From the NCBI GenBank assembly GCA_041395325.1, contig JAWLAT010000004.1, positions 230,684-294,683 of the forward strand: a stretch of DNA of 64,000 bases, given 5' to 3'. Below the pieces are notes generated by a model that was not told where the DNA came from, searched no databases, and was given only the letters and a program-made list of their open reading frames with translations. Position numbers and translations under genes: made by a program. Below are positions 33,781 through 42,691 of the stretch, one piece after another (the stretch's first letter is position 1; every line of letters begins with the position of its first letter). The stretch comes from JAWLAT01 sp041395325 (lineage in GTDB: Bacteria; Pseudomonadota; Gammaproteobacteria; Xanthomonadales; SZUA-5).

Positions 33781-34359
33781 TCAGCGCAGCTGACTGGCGG
33801 CGAAGTCCCAGTTCACCAGCTGCCAGAAGGCTTCAACGTACTTGGGCCGCGCGTTGCGATAATCCACGTAGTAGGCGTGTTCCCACACATCGCAAGTCAG
33901 CAGCGGCGTGTCCTCGCCCGTCAACGGCGTGCCGGCATTGGAGGTGCTGGCCAGCGCCAGCGAGCCGTCCGGCTTCTGCACCAGCCAGCCCCAGCCGGAG
34001 CCGAAAGTACCGATGGCGTTCTTGCTGAAGGCGTCGCGGAAGGCATCGATGCTGCCGAAGGCCTTGACGATCAGATCGGCCAGCTTGCCGCTGGGGTCAC
34101 CGCCGCCGTTGGGACTCAGGCAGTGCCAGTAGAAGGTGTGATTCCACACCTGGGCCGCGTTGTTGAACAAGCCGCCGCTGGACGAGCGGATGATCGCTTC
34201 GAGCGACTGGCTCTCGTGTTCGGTGCCGGCGATCAGGTTGTTCAGATTGGTCACATAGGCCTGATGGTGTTTGCCGTAGTGATAATCGAGCGTCTCGGCG
34301 GAAATGTGCGGTGCCAGGGCATCGCGGGCGTAGGGCAATGGGGGCAGTTCGAAGGCCAT
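33781..34359 (-). CDS. sodB: Superoxide dismutase, iron type
   Basis: A 192-residue cytoplasmic enzyme converting superoxide to oxygen and hydrogen peroxide. The metal ligands His27, His74, Asp157 and His161 are all present (YHYGKHHQAY, WNHTFYW, DVWEHAYY). Gln70 in AAQVWNH is the position that distinguishes Fe-type from Mn-type enzymes, so iron is predicted. The ATG at 34359 is the family start. It appears monocistronic, facing purK across a shared hairpin. Confidence 0.95.
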   Translation of the reverse strand: MAFELPPLPYARDALAPHISAETLDYHYGKHHQAYVTNLNNLIAGTEHESQSLEAIIRSSSGGLFNNAAQVWNHTFYWHCLSPNGGGDPSGKLADLIVKAFGSIDAFRDAFSKNAIGTFGSGWGWLVQKPDGSLALASTSNAGTPLTGEDTPLLTCDVWEHAYYVDYRNARPKYVEAFWQLVNWDFAASQLR

Positions 34360-34441
34360 GACAGCGTTCTCCGGCGGTGGGGAAGACCGCAGATCTTAGC
34401 GTGTCGATGTGCAGCAGGTGTTGACGCGCGGACCAGCAGCT

Positions 34442-35164
34442 TCAGACCGCCGTCGGGTCGGATCCAATGGGGTCGACGTTGGCAGGCTCACCCAAGCATT
34501 GGCGGACGAAGGGCAGGCTGAGCCGGCGCTGGGCGGCCAGCGCGGTCTCGTCGAGGCGATCCAGGGCCTGCATCAGGCTGCGGAAATCACGACGCTGATG
34601 GCGTAGCAGCCAACGTACGGCTGCCGCGTCCGGATCCAGTCCACGCAGTCGGGCACGCATCGTCCAGGCCTGTTCCAGTTCGGCCTCGTCCAGAGGCTGC
34701 AGTGCCAGCGCAGTTGCCCCCAGTACCCGAGAGGCCAGATCGGGCAGGCTGAAGGCGGTGGCCAGGGGGCGTGAGCAGGCCGACATCAGCACGCTGCCGG
34801 CCTGGTCGCGTTGCCGGTTGAAGCGGTCGAACAGCGCGATCTCGAACTCGCGTGCGCCCAGATGGGCGTCGATATCGTCCAGACACAGCAGGCGCTCGTC
34901 ACCGCCCACACCCAGCAGTCCAACCGCCTGCGCGAGCGGGCGGCGCAAGCCCAGGTAGCGTGCGCCCGCAGACGCCGACTGGGCGGCCAGCAAAAGATGC
35001 GTCTTGCCGGCCGCGGCTGGGCCGTGCAACAGCACCGCCTGCTGCTCCTGGGCCAGGATCTGTCGCAGCTGAGTCAGCGTCGCGGCATTGCTGTCGCCGG
35101 CGTGGAAGTCCTCGTAGTGACCGCCATCACGCCAGCCCAGCGGCAATCCGAGCTGCGGACTCAA
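34442..35164 (-). CDS. hda: DnaA regulatory inactivator Hda
   Basis: A 240-residue AAA+ protein that, with the DNA-loaded sliding clamp, stimulates ATP hydrolysis by DnaA to prevent re-initiation. The N-terminal MSPQLGLPL contains the QLGLPL clamp-binding motif, followed by Walker A GPAAAGKTHLL near 50, LLCLDDIDAHLG near 92 and the arginine-containing ASRVLGATAL segment. TTG at 35164 overlaps the transporter stop as TTGA, indicating coupling in the DUF2066-pgsA-perM-hda run. Confidence 0.92.
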   Translation of the reverse strand: MSPQLGLPLGWRDGGHYEDFHAGDSNAATLTQLRQILAQEQQAVLLHGPAAAGKTHLLLAAQSASAGARYLGLRRPLAQAVGLLGVGGDERLLCLDDIDAHLGAREFEIALFDRFNRQRDQAGSVLMSACSRPLATAFSLPDLASRVLGATALALQPLDEAELEQAWTMRARLRGLDPDAAAVRWLLRHQRRDFRSLMQALDRLDETALAAQRRLSLPFVRQCLGEPANVDPIGSDPTAV

Positions 35165-36336
35165 GGTTCGCCGGGGTCGGTCGACGGCGTCGCCGGGCTG
35201 TCGGGCTCGCCAGCGGTGATGGCCGCCGGATGGTGGATCACGCTGGCGTCGTCGCCCACCGCAGCCATGGCAGCGCCTTCTTCCTGTCCGTACAGGTCGC
35301 TGCGCAGATAGCGTTCATGCAGATAGCGCAATCCGACCATGCCGACTGCGGCGACGGGGAGACCCAGCAGTACACCGAAGAAACCGAACAGCTGGCCACC
35401 CGCCATGATGGCGAAGATCACCGCCACCGGATGCAGGCCGATGCGGTCGCCAACCAGCCAGGGCGTCAGCACAAAGCCCTCGAGGACTTGCGCCAGGCCG
35501 AACACGCCAAGCACCAAAGCGACATGCAAGAGGTCCTGGTGCTGCACGACGGCAGCAATCAGGCCGGCGGCCAGTCCGGTGATCGTGCCCAGATAAGGGA
35601 TGAAGCTGACCAGACCGGCGCCCAGGCCAATCAGCAGCGCGTAATCGATGCCGACCGCCCACAGCCCGACCGTGTAGACGGTGGCGAGTGCCGCCATGAC
35701 CAGCAACTGGCCGCGCAGGAAGGCGCCCAGCACCTGATCGGACTGATGCGCCAATCGACCCACCGTCGGCGCAATGGCCCGTGGCAGCAACTCGTTGACC
35801 CGCGCCACCAGCGTGTCCCAGTCGCGCAGGAAATAGAAGGTCAGTACCGGAATCAGGGCGAAGTTGACCAGCCAGCCGATCAACGCCAGCCCGCTCTTGC
35901 TGACCGAGGCCACCGCCGTGGCGGCGAAGCCACCGGCGGTTTGCCAGTGTTCGCGCAGCACCGTGATCAGCCCGCTGACATCCAGCAGCCCTTCAGCCTC
36001 GATGCCGAAGCGCTCACTCAACCAGGGCTCGACGTTGCTGCGTAGCCAGCTGACATAGCCCGGCAGATTGCGAATCAGCTGGCTGATCTGAGCCTCCAGC
36101 ATCGGCACCAGCAGCAGCAGGATCAGGACCATCACCAGCGACATGGCGACAAAGACCATCACCACCGAGGTGGTGCGGCTGAAGCCGCGCCGTTGCAGCT
36201 GGTCGGCCAGCGGATCACCGAGATAGCCGAGCAGGGCGGCCACGGCGAAGGGCGTGAGCACGGGCGAGAGCAAATAGAGGACGGCCCCGGTCAGGACCAC
36301 CAGGCCCAGCAGTTGCAAGCGCAAACGATCGGTCAT
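35161..36336 (-). CDS. AI-2E family transporter (PerM/YdiK-like)
   Basis: A 391-residue inner-membrane protein with about seven to eight membrane segments. The conserved middle FYFLRDWDTLVARVNELLPR and VFGLAQVLEGFVLTPWLVGDRIGLHP are signatures of the AI-2E/PerM family. Substrates are uncertain: TqsA exports AI-2, but this branch next to hda is usually called PerM and has no proven cargo. A hydrophilic tail rich in Pro and Ala follows residue 350. It overlaps pgsA-like and hda genes by 4 bp each. Confidence 0.9.
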   Translation of the reverse strand: MTDRLRLQLLGLVVLTGAVLYLLSPVLTPFAVAALLGYLGDPLADQLQRRGFSRTTSVVMVFVAMSLVMVLILLLLVPMLEAQISQLIRNLPGYVSWLRSNVEPWLSERFGIEAEGLLDVSGLITVLREHWQTAGGFAATAVASVSKSGLALIGWLVNFALIPVLTFYFLRDWDTLVARVNELLPRAIAPTVGRLAHQSDQVLGAFLRGQLLVMAALATVYTVGLWAVGIDYALLIGLGAGLVSFIPYLGTITGLAAGLIAAVVQHQDLLHVALVLGVFGLAQVLEGFVLTPWLVGDRIGLHPVAVIFAIMAGGQLFGFFGVLLGLPVAAVGMVGLRYLHERYLRSDLYGQEEGAAMAAVGDDASVIHHPAAITAGEPDSPATPSTDPGEP

Positions 36337-36884
36337 GGTCGAGAACGGCGCAGATGAATGGCCTTGCGAGTGTAACCAATCACATAGCCCAGCCCGCTAC
36401 CGATCAGTGCCGTGACCGTCAGCAGCAACAACGGCTGCAGCCAGTGGGCGCTGATGTAGCCCGCCCCCTGCAGCATCAGCGCCAGCAGCAGCAGGGCCTG
36501 CAAGGCGGTGGCGCCTTTGCTGAGCAGGCTCGGTTCTGCGCGGAAGGGCTCAAACCAGCGGTGATAAATGGCCGCGCCGGTGACAATCACCAGGTCCCGT
36601 CCGAGCATCAGCAGCAACAGCCAGCCCGGCAACAACTCCAGACGATAGAGCAGGATGCCGCTGGCCAGCATCAACAGCTTGTCGGCCAAGGGATCGAGCA
36701 CACCACCGATGGCACTTTGCCAGCCAAAACGGCGGGCCAGATAGCCGTCCAGCGCATCAGTCAGGGCTGCGGCGACAAACAACGCCGCTGCAGGCAGAAA
36801 GCGGCCCTGCTGCAGGCACCAGGCCAAGGGCAGCACGGCCAGAATTCGAGCCAGGCTCAGCGCATTGGGCAGTTGCTGCCACAT
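36333..36884 (-). CDS. CDP-alcohol phosphatidyltransferase family protein (PgsA-like)
   Basis: A 183-residue membrane enzyme. The full CDP-alcohol motif D-x2-DG-x2-AR-x8-G-x3-D-x3-D is present from DALDGYLARRF to GGVLDPLADK near residues 49-74. Such enzymes join CDP-diacylglycerol with an alcohol such as glycerol-3-phosphate; PgsA-type activity is likely but head-group choice cannot be read from sequence. ATG at 36884 (QQLPNALSLARI follows) is the preferred start, although the frame goes to 36974 into the DUF2066 gene. It lies 25 bp after the DUF2066 stop. Confidence 0.87.
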   Translation of the reverse strand: MWQQLPNALSLARILAVLPLAWCLQQGRFLPAAALFVAAALTDALDGYLARRFGWQSAIGGVLDPLADKLLMLASGILLYRLELLPGWLLLLMLGRDLVIVTGAAIYHRWFEPFRAEPSLLSKGATALQALLLLALMLQGAGYISAHWLQPLLLLTVTALIGSGLGYVIGYTRKAIHLRRSRP

Positions 36885-36909
36885 GCCGGCATGCTGGCGA
36901 AACAAGGCA

Positions 36910-37551
36910 TCAGAGCAGTTCGAGCAGAACCAGATCGGGGTCGCTGCCGGTGCCGAGAGGGCGGAAGACGCCACCTTCGTCGACGCTGGTCAGCAAGGCA
37001 CCGCTGCCGCCGGCGACGGTAGCGCGCAACAGCAAACGGTCTGGCGCGGCTTCAGTCACTTCCAGCTGACGAACGATGGGCAGTGAGCGCAAGGCCGACA
37101 GACAGCGCGCGAAGTCGCCGCCGCTGCGCAAGGGTGACACCTCGATGCGCAGAGACTGTGGTGCACCATCACTGGCGACCACGTCCAGGCCACCGTCGCG
37201 GAGCAGCGATTGGATCGTGCGGCGGTCGAAGCTGGCCCGCAGATACAGCAGGCGAGTCGGTACGCCGGCCTGCAACACGGTCTCGGAGCGGAAAGTGAAG
37301 GTCTGCACATAGTCGCGCGGCGCGGCAATGGCGGCCTGGGCTGCCGAGTGACTGGCTGCGTCGGCCGATCCACCGGTGCGGACCAGGATCTCCGAGAGAA
37401 TGCGGCCCAGCCCCTCGGTCACCACGCCGTCTTCCTGCGAGGACACGGCGACTTCGCCTTCGAGCACGCCTTGCGCCGAAGCGGGCTGGGTCATGCCGAA
37501 CACGCTGGCGAGCAACAGCAGGTTGCATTGGACGAATCGACGGATGGGCAT
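36910..37551 (-). CDS. DUF2066 family exported protein, shortened
   Basis: A 213-residue protein with a signal peptide (hydrophobic at about 9-22, ending ASAQG). The N-terminal DUF2066 part is visible (GRILSEILVRTGG, RDYVQTFTFRSE, LYLRASFDRRTIQSLLRDGGL), but the middle W-G-x-RP region usual in longer members (about 350 residues in my recollection) appears to be missing; the protein passes directly to a C-terminal-like block. Its function is unknown. Conserved placement before pgsA/perM/hda and divergent to purM is typical. The ATG at 37551 is preferred. Confidence 0.75.
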   Translation of the reverse strand: MPIRRFVQCNLLLLASVFGMTQPASAQGVLEGEVAVSSQEDGVVTEGLGRILSEILVRTGGSADAASHSAAQAAIAAPRDYVQTFTFRSETVLQAGVPTRLLYLRASFDRRTIQSLLRDGGLDVVASDGAPQSLRIEVSPLRSGGDFARCLSALRSLPIVRQLEVTEAAPDRLLLRATVAGGSGALLTSVDEGGVFRPLGTGSDPDLVLLELL

Positions 37552-37645
37552 GAGGGCTCCGCAGTGGGCAGGGATCGTGATGACGCACTGCCCATGGCAG
37601 CGCACGAGCATCTATTATCGCGGCCTTTCGCATTTGGTGCAGCGC

Positions 37646-38701
37646 GTGAGCAACAGTTCCTCTTCCACCGGCCCGGGTCTGACCTATCGCGATGCCGGTG
37701 TGGATATCGATGCGGGTGCAGATCTGGTCGAGCGGATCAAACCGGCCGTGGCGCGGACCCGCCGCCCGGAGGTGATGGGCGGACTGGGTGGTTTCGGTGC
37801 GCTGTTCCGCGTGCCCATGGAGCGCTATCGGCAGCCCGTCCTGGTGTCGGGTACCGATGGGGTCGGCACCAAGCTCAAGCTGGCCCAGCAATGGAACCGG
37901 CACGGGGGCATCGGCATCGATCTGGTGGCGATGTGTGTCAATGATGTGCTCGTCCAGGGCGCTGAGCCATTGTTTTTTCTCGACTATTTCGCCTGTGGCA
38001 AGCTCGATGTGGGCACCGCGGCGACGGTGGTCGAGGGCATTGCCGAAGGTTGTCATCGTGCTGGCTGTGCCCTGATCGGTGGCGAGACGGCCGAGATGCC
38101 GGACATGTACGCGGCCGGTGACTACGACCTGGCGGGCTTTTGCGTTGGCGTGGTCGAGCAGGACCGGATCATCGACGGCAGCGCCTTGCGGCCGGGTCAT
38201 CAATTGCTGGGGTTGAGTTCCAGCGGCCCGCACTCGAATGGCTATTCGCTGATTCGCAAGGTCCTGCAACGGGTCGAAAACTCGACCGGGATTGAACTCG
38301 GAGAGCGCAGTCTGCACGACGCGCTGATCGAACCGACCCGGATCTATGTGCGCAGCATCCAGGCGCTGCTGGCTGAAGTGCCGGTGGCGGCGATGGCCCA
38401 CATCACCGGCGGTGGTCTGACCGAGAACATCGTTCGCGTCGTGCCGGAAGGGCTCGCATTGCGGCTGCACGGCGACAGTTGGCCCCGACCGGCCGTGTTC
38501 GACTGGCTGGCCCGCACGGGTGGTATTGCCGAAGCAGAGCTGCGACGGACCTTCAACATGGGCATCGGCTATGTCGTGCTGGTGGCGCCCGAGCAGGTGC
38601 AGGCGGCAACTGCGCTGCTGCAGGGTGCCGGAGAAACCGTGTACCGCATCGGCGAGGTGATTGAGCAGACCGACGGCAGCGATCGCGTGCAGTGGGCCTG
38701 A
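37646..38701 (+). CDS. purM: Phosphoribosylformylglycinamidine cyclo-ligase
   Basis: A 351-residue enzyme that closes the imidazole ring to form AIR from FGAM with ATP. Visible are GLTYRDAGVDIDAG near the start, GGFGALF, VSGTDGVGTKLKLA, GIDLVAMCVNDVLVQGAEPLFFLDY, GGETAEMP and GPHSNGYSLIRK. GTG at 37646 is the start; the frame to 37376 lies in divergent DNA. A TATTAT -10-like box is at 37613-37618. The gene overlaps purN by 10 bp. Confidence 0.94.
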   Translation: MSNSSSSTGPGLTYRDAGVDIDAGADLVERIKPAVARTRRPEVMGGLGGFGALFRVPMERYRQPVLVSGTDGVGTKLKLAQQWNRHGGIGIDLVAMCVNDVLVQGAEPLFFLDYFACGKLDVGTAATVVEGIAEGCHRAGCALIGGETAEMPDMYAAGDYDLAGFCVGVVEQDRIIDGSALRPGHQLLGLSSSGPHSNGYSLIRKVLQRVENSTGIELGERSLHDALIEPTRIYVRSIQALLAEVPVAAMAHITGGGLTENIVRVVPEGLALRLHGDSWPRPAVFDWLARTGGIAEAELRRTFNMGIGYVVLVAPEQVQAATALLQGAGETVYRIGEVIEQTDGSDRVQWA

Positions 38702-39336
38702 AGCCCAGGCGCATCGCGGTACTCCTGTCCGGGCGCGGCAGCAATCTGCGCGCCCTGCATGAGGCCATCGCCCAGGGTCGGTTGAAGGCCGATCTGGTCG
38801 CCGTCGGCAGCGACCAGCCGCAGGCGGCTGGCGTCGCCTGGGCCCGCGAACAAGGGCTGCCAGTGCATGTGTGCCCGCGAACGGCCTTCGCTGATCGCGC
38901 CACTTTCGAGTCGGCCTTGCTGACACCGATCTCGGCGGCGCAGCCGGATTGGCTGATCCTGGCCGGATTCATGCGGGTGCTATCGGCCCAAACCGTCGCC
39001 CAGTGGCAGGGCCGCATGCTCAATCTGCACCCGTCCCTGCTGCCGCGGCATCCGGGCCTGGATACTCACCGCAAGGCGCTGTCCGCCGGAGACGCCGAGC
39101 ATGGCGCCAGCGTGCATTTTGTTTCCGAGGTGCTCGATGGCGGGCCGGTCATCGCCCAGGTGGCTTTTCCGCTGGATCCGACGGCGACCCCGGAATCACT
39201 GGCGGCCGGTCTGCAGCCGCTGGAGCACCGGCTGCTGACCGAGGTTGTCGGTTGGGCGGTTGCGGGTCGACTGAGCTTGCGCGAAGGCCGCGTGCAACTG
39301 GATGACCAGACCCTGCAGGCACCCAGGCGACTCTGA
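38692..39336 (+). CDS. purN: Phosphoribosylglycinamide formyltransferase (folate-dependent)
   Basis: A 214-residue enzyme that formylates GAR with 10-formyltetrahydrofolate in purine synthesis. Visible are IAVLLSGRGSNLRALHEA, LAGFMRVLS, the catalytic NLHPSLLPRHPGLDTH with Asn, His and nearby Asp residues, and GASVHFVSEVLDGGPVIAQ. GTG at 38692 overlaps purM by 10 bp, so translation is probably coupled. It converges on the receiver-domain gene with 22 bp between. Confidence 0.94.
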   Translation: MGLKPRRIAVLLSGRGSNLRALHEAIAQGRLKADLVAVGSDQPQAAGVAWAREQGLPVHVCPRTAFADRATFESALLTPISAAQPDWLILAGFMRVLSAQTVAQWQGRMLNLHPSLLPRHPGLDTHRKALSAGDAEHGASVHFVSEVLDGGPVIAQVAFPLDPTATPESLAAGLQPLEHRLLTEVVGWAVAGRLSLREGRVQLDDQTLQAPRRL

Positions 39337-39358
39337 CGGATCACCGCACCAGGGATCG

Positions 39359-39733
39359 CTAGACCTGCTCCAGCAGCAAGCGAATCTGTTCCAGCAACTG
39401 CTGCGGCCGAAAGGGCTTGTGCAGCAATGCGGTGGGGCCCCCTTCCTCGGAAATGCTCACCCGCCGCGGCGAAAAGCCACTGACAAAGAGGATTGGCAGT
39501 TGCGGTCGTCGCTGGCGCAGGGCGTCGGCCAGTTCATGGCCATCCATCACCGGCATCAGAATGTCGAGCAGCGCCAACGCGGGCTCACAGTCACCCCGAT
39601 CCAGCGCCGCCAGCGCCGAATCGCCGTCGGCATGGCAATGCGGTTGCAGGCCAGCCTCACTGACCAGTACCTCGACCAGATCCAGAATGTCCGGGTCGTC
39701 GTCGACGACCAGAATGGCAGCTTGAGAACGCAA
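39359..39733 (-). CDS. Single-domain response regulator (receiver only)
   Basis: A 124-residue receiver domain with no output domain. The acidic pocket DDD at 11-13, phospho-acceptor Asp57 in LLDILMP, Ser85 and Lys106 in LLHKPF are all present, so it should be phosphorylated. No kinase is adjacent and the partner is unknown. TTG at 39733 is the only start giving a complete domain. A TATACT box lies at 39762-39767 on the minus strand. Confidence 0.85.
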   Translation of the reverse strand: MRSQAAILVVDDDPDILDLVEVLVSEAGLQPHCHADGDSALAALDRGDCEPALALLDILMPVMDGHELADALRQRRPQLPILFVSGFSPRRVSISEEGGPTALLHKPFRPQQLLEQIRLLLEQV

Positions 39734-39838
39734 AAAGTGGCACCGTCATCGATGGCACCCCAGTATACGAATCGCGGTTGGGCATCGCTTCAGTCGCAAA
39801 GGCGTCTACTGCGACGCAGGCCTCGACTATGGACCTTG

Positions 39839-40546
39839 ATGAACTCGCGAACTGCTGCCTTGAGCGTGTGGCTGGCCAGTCTGACGCTGCTGCCTGCAGG
39901 ACCGGCCCGCTCGGAATCCATGCCCGAACCGGTTGGCTTTGATCTGCACTACCAGGTGTTTCGCAATGACAAGCTGCAAGGCAAGGCGCAGCTCAGCCTG
40001 CAACCTGACGGAGCGGGTACCTGGCTGCTGACCATGCAGGTCAAGGCCGATCGCGGCCTTGCCAGTTTTGTGGGCTATGAGGAGACCGAACGCAGTCGTC
40101 TGGCCTTCCAGGACAACGGCCAGTGGCGAGTGCTGGGCTATCGGCGCGATCGCGCCGTCGGTTGGCGCAAGCGCCATGAGCAGGTCGACTTCGATTGGTC
40201 GCAGGGCAGGGTGCGTGCCGATGTGGACGGTGAGCATTTCGATCTGGCGGTCGAGTCCGGTCTGGCTGACCCCAACAGCGTCCTGCTGCGACTGGCCGCT
40301 GACCTCCATCAAGGTCTGCAGCCGGGTCAGTACCCCGTGTTGCGGCGCGGCAAGGTGGACCAATGGCAGTTCCGGCAGACTGGCCGGGAGACGCTGGGTG
40401 ACCGGGAGGTCGTGGTGGTGGAGCGAGTGCGCGACCACGGCCGTCGCACCACCACCAGTTGGCTGGCGCCGTCGCTCGGCTACATGCCCGCGCGTATCCA
40501 GCAGGTCGAAGAGGATGAGACGCTGCGTCTGGAACTGATACCGTGA
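39839..40546 (+). CDS. DUF3108 exported protein
   Basis: A 235-residue protein with a signal peptide (residues 1-24, ending ARS) and a beta-rich body: GFDLHYQVFRNDKLQGKAQLSL, YEETERSRLAFQDNG and the late RTTTSWLAPSLGYMPARIQQ match DUF3108. Function is unknown. It commonly follows purMN in this bacterial group, but here the receiver-domain gene lies between on the other strand. The ATG at 39839 is chosen because it begins the signal peptide. Confidence 0.82.
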   Translation: MNSRTAALSVWLASLTLLPAGPARSESMPEPVGFDLHYQVFRNDKLQGKAQLSLQPDGAGTWLLTMQVKADRGLASFVGYEETERSRLAFQDNGQWRVLGYRRDRAVGWRKRHEQVDFDWSQGRVRADVDGEHFDLAVESGLADPNSVLLRLAADLHQGLQPGQYPVLRRGKVDQWQFRQTGRETLGDREVVVVERVRDHGRRTTTSWLAPSLGYMPARIQQVEEDETLRLELIP

Positions 40547-40633
40547 GGCCCGTTGCCTCCGCCTCGCACACCCCATCGCCATCAACGCCTGATACACTGC
40601 AGCGGCTTTTCATTCACGACGGATACAGCTTTC

Positions 40634-40882
40634 ATGTCGAAGGGCCAGTCACTGCAAGATCCCTTTCTGAATGCCCTGCGGCGAGAGCGTGTGCCGGTGT
40701 CGATCTACCTGGTCAATGGCATCAAATTGCAGGGCCAGATCGAGTCTTTCGACCAGTTTGTCGTGCTGCTGCGCAACAATGTCTCGCAGATGGTCTACAA
40801 GCACGCCATCTCCACGGTGGTGCCACAGCGCAATGTGCGTCTGGGCGACGCGGGCGATGAGGCGGGCAATCGGGAGAGCTGA
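40634..40882 (+). CDS. hfq: RNA chaperone Hfq
   Basis: An 82-residue Sm-fold protein. SLQDPFLNALRRERVPVSIYLVNGIKLQG and the Sm2 motif VYKHAISTVVP are near-identical to well-studied Hfq, with a short C-terminal tail. As a hexamer it pairs small RNAs with mRNAs. An extended -10 box TGATACACT (40590-40598) upstream suggests its own promoter, separate from DUF3108. hflX follows after 2 bp. The usual upstream neighbour miaA is absent. Confidence 0.96.
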   Translation: MSKGQSLQDPFLNALRRERVPVSIYLVNGIKLQGQIESFDQFVVLLRNNVSQMVYKHAISTVVPQRNVRLGDAGDEAGNRES

Positions 40883-40884
40883 CG

Positions 40885-42216
40885 CTGTTCGAGCGTAGCC
40901 GTCGCGGCGAAAGAGCCGTTTTGGTGCAGGTGCGCCGGTCTGGGGAGGCCGGGGCGCCTTCGGCTGCGTTGGAGTTCCGCGATCTGGCCATGTCGGCCGG
41001 CGCCGACGTGCTGGCCGAGTTGGACGCACCTCTGGCCGAAGCCCGGGCCAGATTCTTCGTCGGCAAGGGCAAGGCCGAAGAGCTGCGGGATCTGGTTCAG
41101 GCCACCGGTGCCGATCTGGTGCTGGTCAATGCGCCGCTGTCGCCGGTGCAGGAACGCAATCTCGAAGGTCTGGTGAAGTGTCGCGTGGTTGATCGCACCG
41201 GCCTGATTCTCGACATCTTTGCGGCACGTGCTCGCAGCCACGAAGGCAAGTTGCAGGTGGAACTCGCTCAGCTGCGGCACATGGCCACGCGGTTGGTGCG
41301 AGGCTGGACCCATCTGGAGCGCCAGCGCGGCGGCAGCATCGGCTTGCGTGGGCCTGGCGAAACGCAGTTGGAGACCGACCGGCGCTTGCTGGCCGAGCGG
41401 GTCAAGCAGCTGTCGAAGCGACTGGACAAGGTCATTCGCCAGCGCGAACAGGGTCGGCGTCAGCGACAGCAGAGCGATCTGCCTCAGGTGGCCCTCGTCG
41501 GCTACACCAATGCCGGCAAGTCAACCCTGTTCAACCGGCTGACCGATGCTCAGGTCTATGCCGCAGACCAGCTGTTCGCCACGCTCGATCCGACCGTAAG
41601 GCGCGTCGGCGGATTTGGCTTTGGCGAGATCGTCCTGGCCGACACCGTTGGTTTCGTGCGCGATCTGCCGCATGAACTGGTCGCCGCCTTCCGTTCGACG
41701 CTTACAGAGGCGCGGGAGGCCGACCTGCTGTTGCATGTGATTGACGGTGCCGATCCGGAAGCTGCTCAGCGCGTGGCCGATGTGGACCGGGTGCTGGCCG
41801 AGATCGGAGCCGGCGAGTTGCCCCAGGTCCTGGTGCTCAACAAGGCCGACCTGTTGGCTGATCCGCTCGACCGCTTGTTGCCGGGTGATCCGCGGCCCAA
41901 GGTCGGGGTGTCCGCATTGACCGGACAGGGCATCGACGACCTGCGCGAGCGACTGGAAGCGGAGTTGGCCGAGGAACGTGTGCAGACCGATTTGCTGGTG
42001 CCCTTTGCGGCCGCGGCCCTGCGCGCACGTTTGCTCAGCCATGGGGCGATTCGCCAGGAAAGCGAAGCCGGAGCCGAAGGCTGGCAGTTGCAGATCGATC
42101 TGCCACTGCGTCTGGCGCGACAGCTGGCCCATCTGCCGGGCGTCTCCGGCGCGCTGGTTCGCCAGCACCTGCTGGCGTCCACGCGTACCGACGAGTGGTT
42201 GCACGGAGAGGATTGA
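40885..42216 (+). CDS. hflX: GTPase HflX
   Basis: About 443 residues. HflX is a ribosome-binding GTPase that splits stalled 70S particles under stress. The N-terminal domain has FFVGKGKAEELRDLV and RVVDRTGLILDIFAARA, then RGWTHLERQRGG with GPGETQLETDRR; the G domain has GYTNAGKSTLFNRLT near 205, LFATLDPT, DTVGFVRDLP and NKADL. The family-conserved start FERSRRGERAVLVQ is reached only if translation begins at CTG (40885), 8 nt after GGAG; the first canonical start, TTG at 40921, drops it. It is coupled to hfq. Confidence 0.92.
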   Translation: MFERSRRGERAVLVQVRRSGEAGAPSAALEFRDLAMSAGADVLAELDAPLAEARARFFVGKGKAEELRDLVQATGADLVLVNAPLSPVQERNLEGLVKCRVVDRTGLILDIFAARARSHEGKLQVELAQLRHMATRLVRGWTHLERQRGGSIGLRGPGETQLETDRRLLAERVKQLSKRLDKVIRQREQGRRQRQQSDLPQVALVGYTNAGKSTLFNRLTDAQVYAADQLFATLDPTVRRVGGFGFGEIVLADTVGFVRDLPHELVAAFRSTLTEAREADLLLHVIDGADPEAAQRVADVDRVLAEIGAGELPQVLVLNKADLLADPLDRLLPGDPRPKVGVSALTGQGIDDLRERLEAELAEERVQTDLLVPFAAAALRARLLSHGAIRQESEAGAEGWQLQIDLPLRLARQLAHLPGVSGALVRQHLLASTRTDEWLHGED

Positions 42217-42266
42217 AAGCGAGCGGGCCGTGCCCCATGTTGGGGTCGCCTCTGCAGATCACACCC

Positions 42267-42449
42267 ATGTCCAAGACTCCCTGGTATCGCCGTCTCCTGG
42301 TTATTGTCGTGACCGCTGCCCTGGTGCCGGCGGTGCTGGTTGGTGGCGGCTGGCTGGCGACCCATCCTCCGTCGGGTGAGGTATTGCGGCCCGTGTTGCT
42401 GGTGGCTGGCGTCGCCGGAATGGCGCTCGGCGTGCGTCGCTCTCGCTAG
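42267..42449 (+). CDS. Possible small membrane protein, unknown
   Basis: A 60-residue frame with two hydrophobic stretches (about 10-27 and 41-55) and a basic end (GVRRSR). Codon third positions are GC-rich, as in real genes here. No homologue is recognised and the ribosome binding site is weak, so this could be chance. It lies between hflX and the hppA promoter. Confidence 0.4.
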   Translation: MSKTPWYRRLLVIVVTAALVPAVLVGGGWLATHPPSGEVLRPVLLVAGVAGMALGVRRSR

Positions 42450-42691
42450 CCTCGGCGAGTACCGCCAACGCCCGGCGCAAAGCCTCACCGGATGCCGATT
42501 GACGGCATTCGGAGAACATGGTCGCTGGTCGATATTGACGACTGACCCTCGGTTGCCCGGCAGCGGCCTACGTCGTTGCCTGCGATCCGACTGACCCCGC
42601 CGCAACCTGCCCTGTCAGTGCACCGACGGCCGTGCCGGGCACGGATGTCGCCCTTGCGAGGCTCCCGCTGGGCCCATGCCCACTCCTCGGC

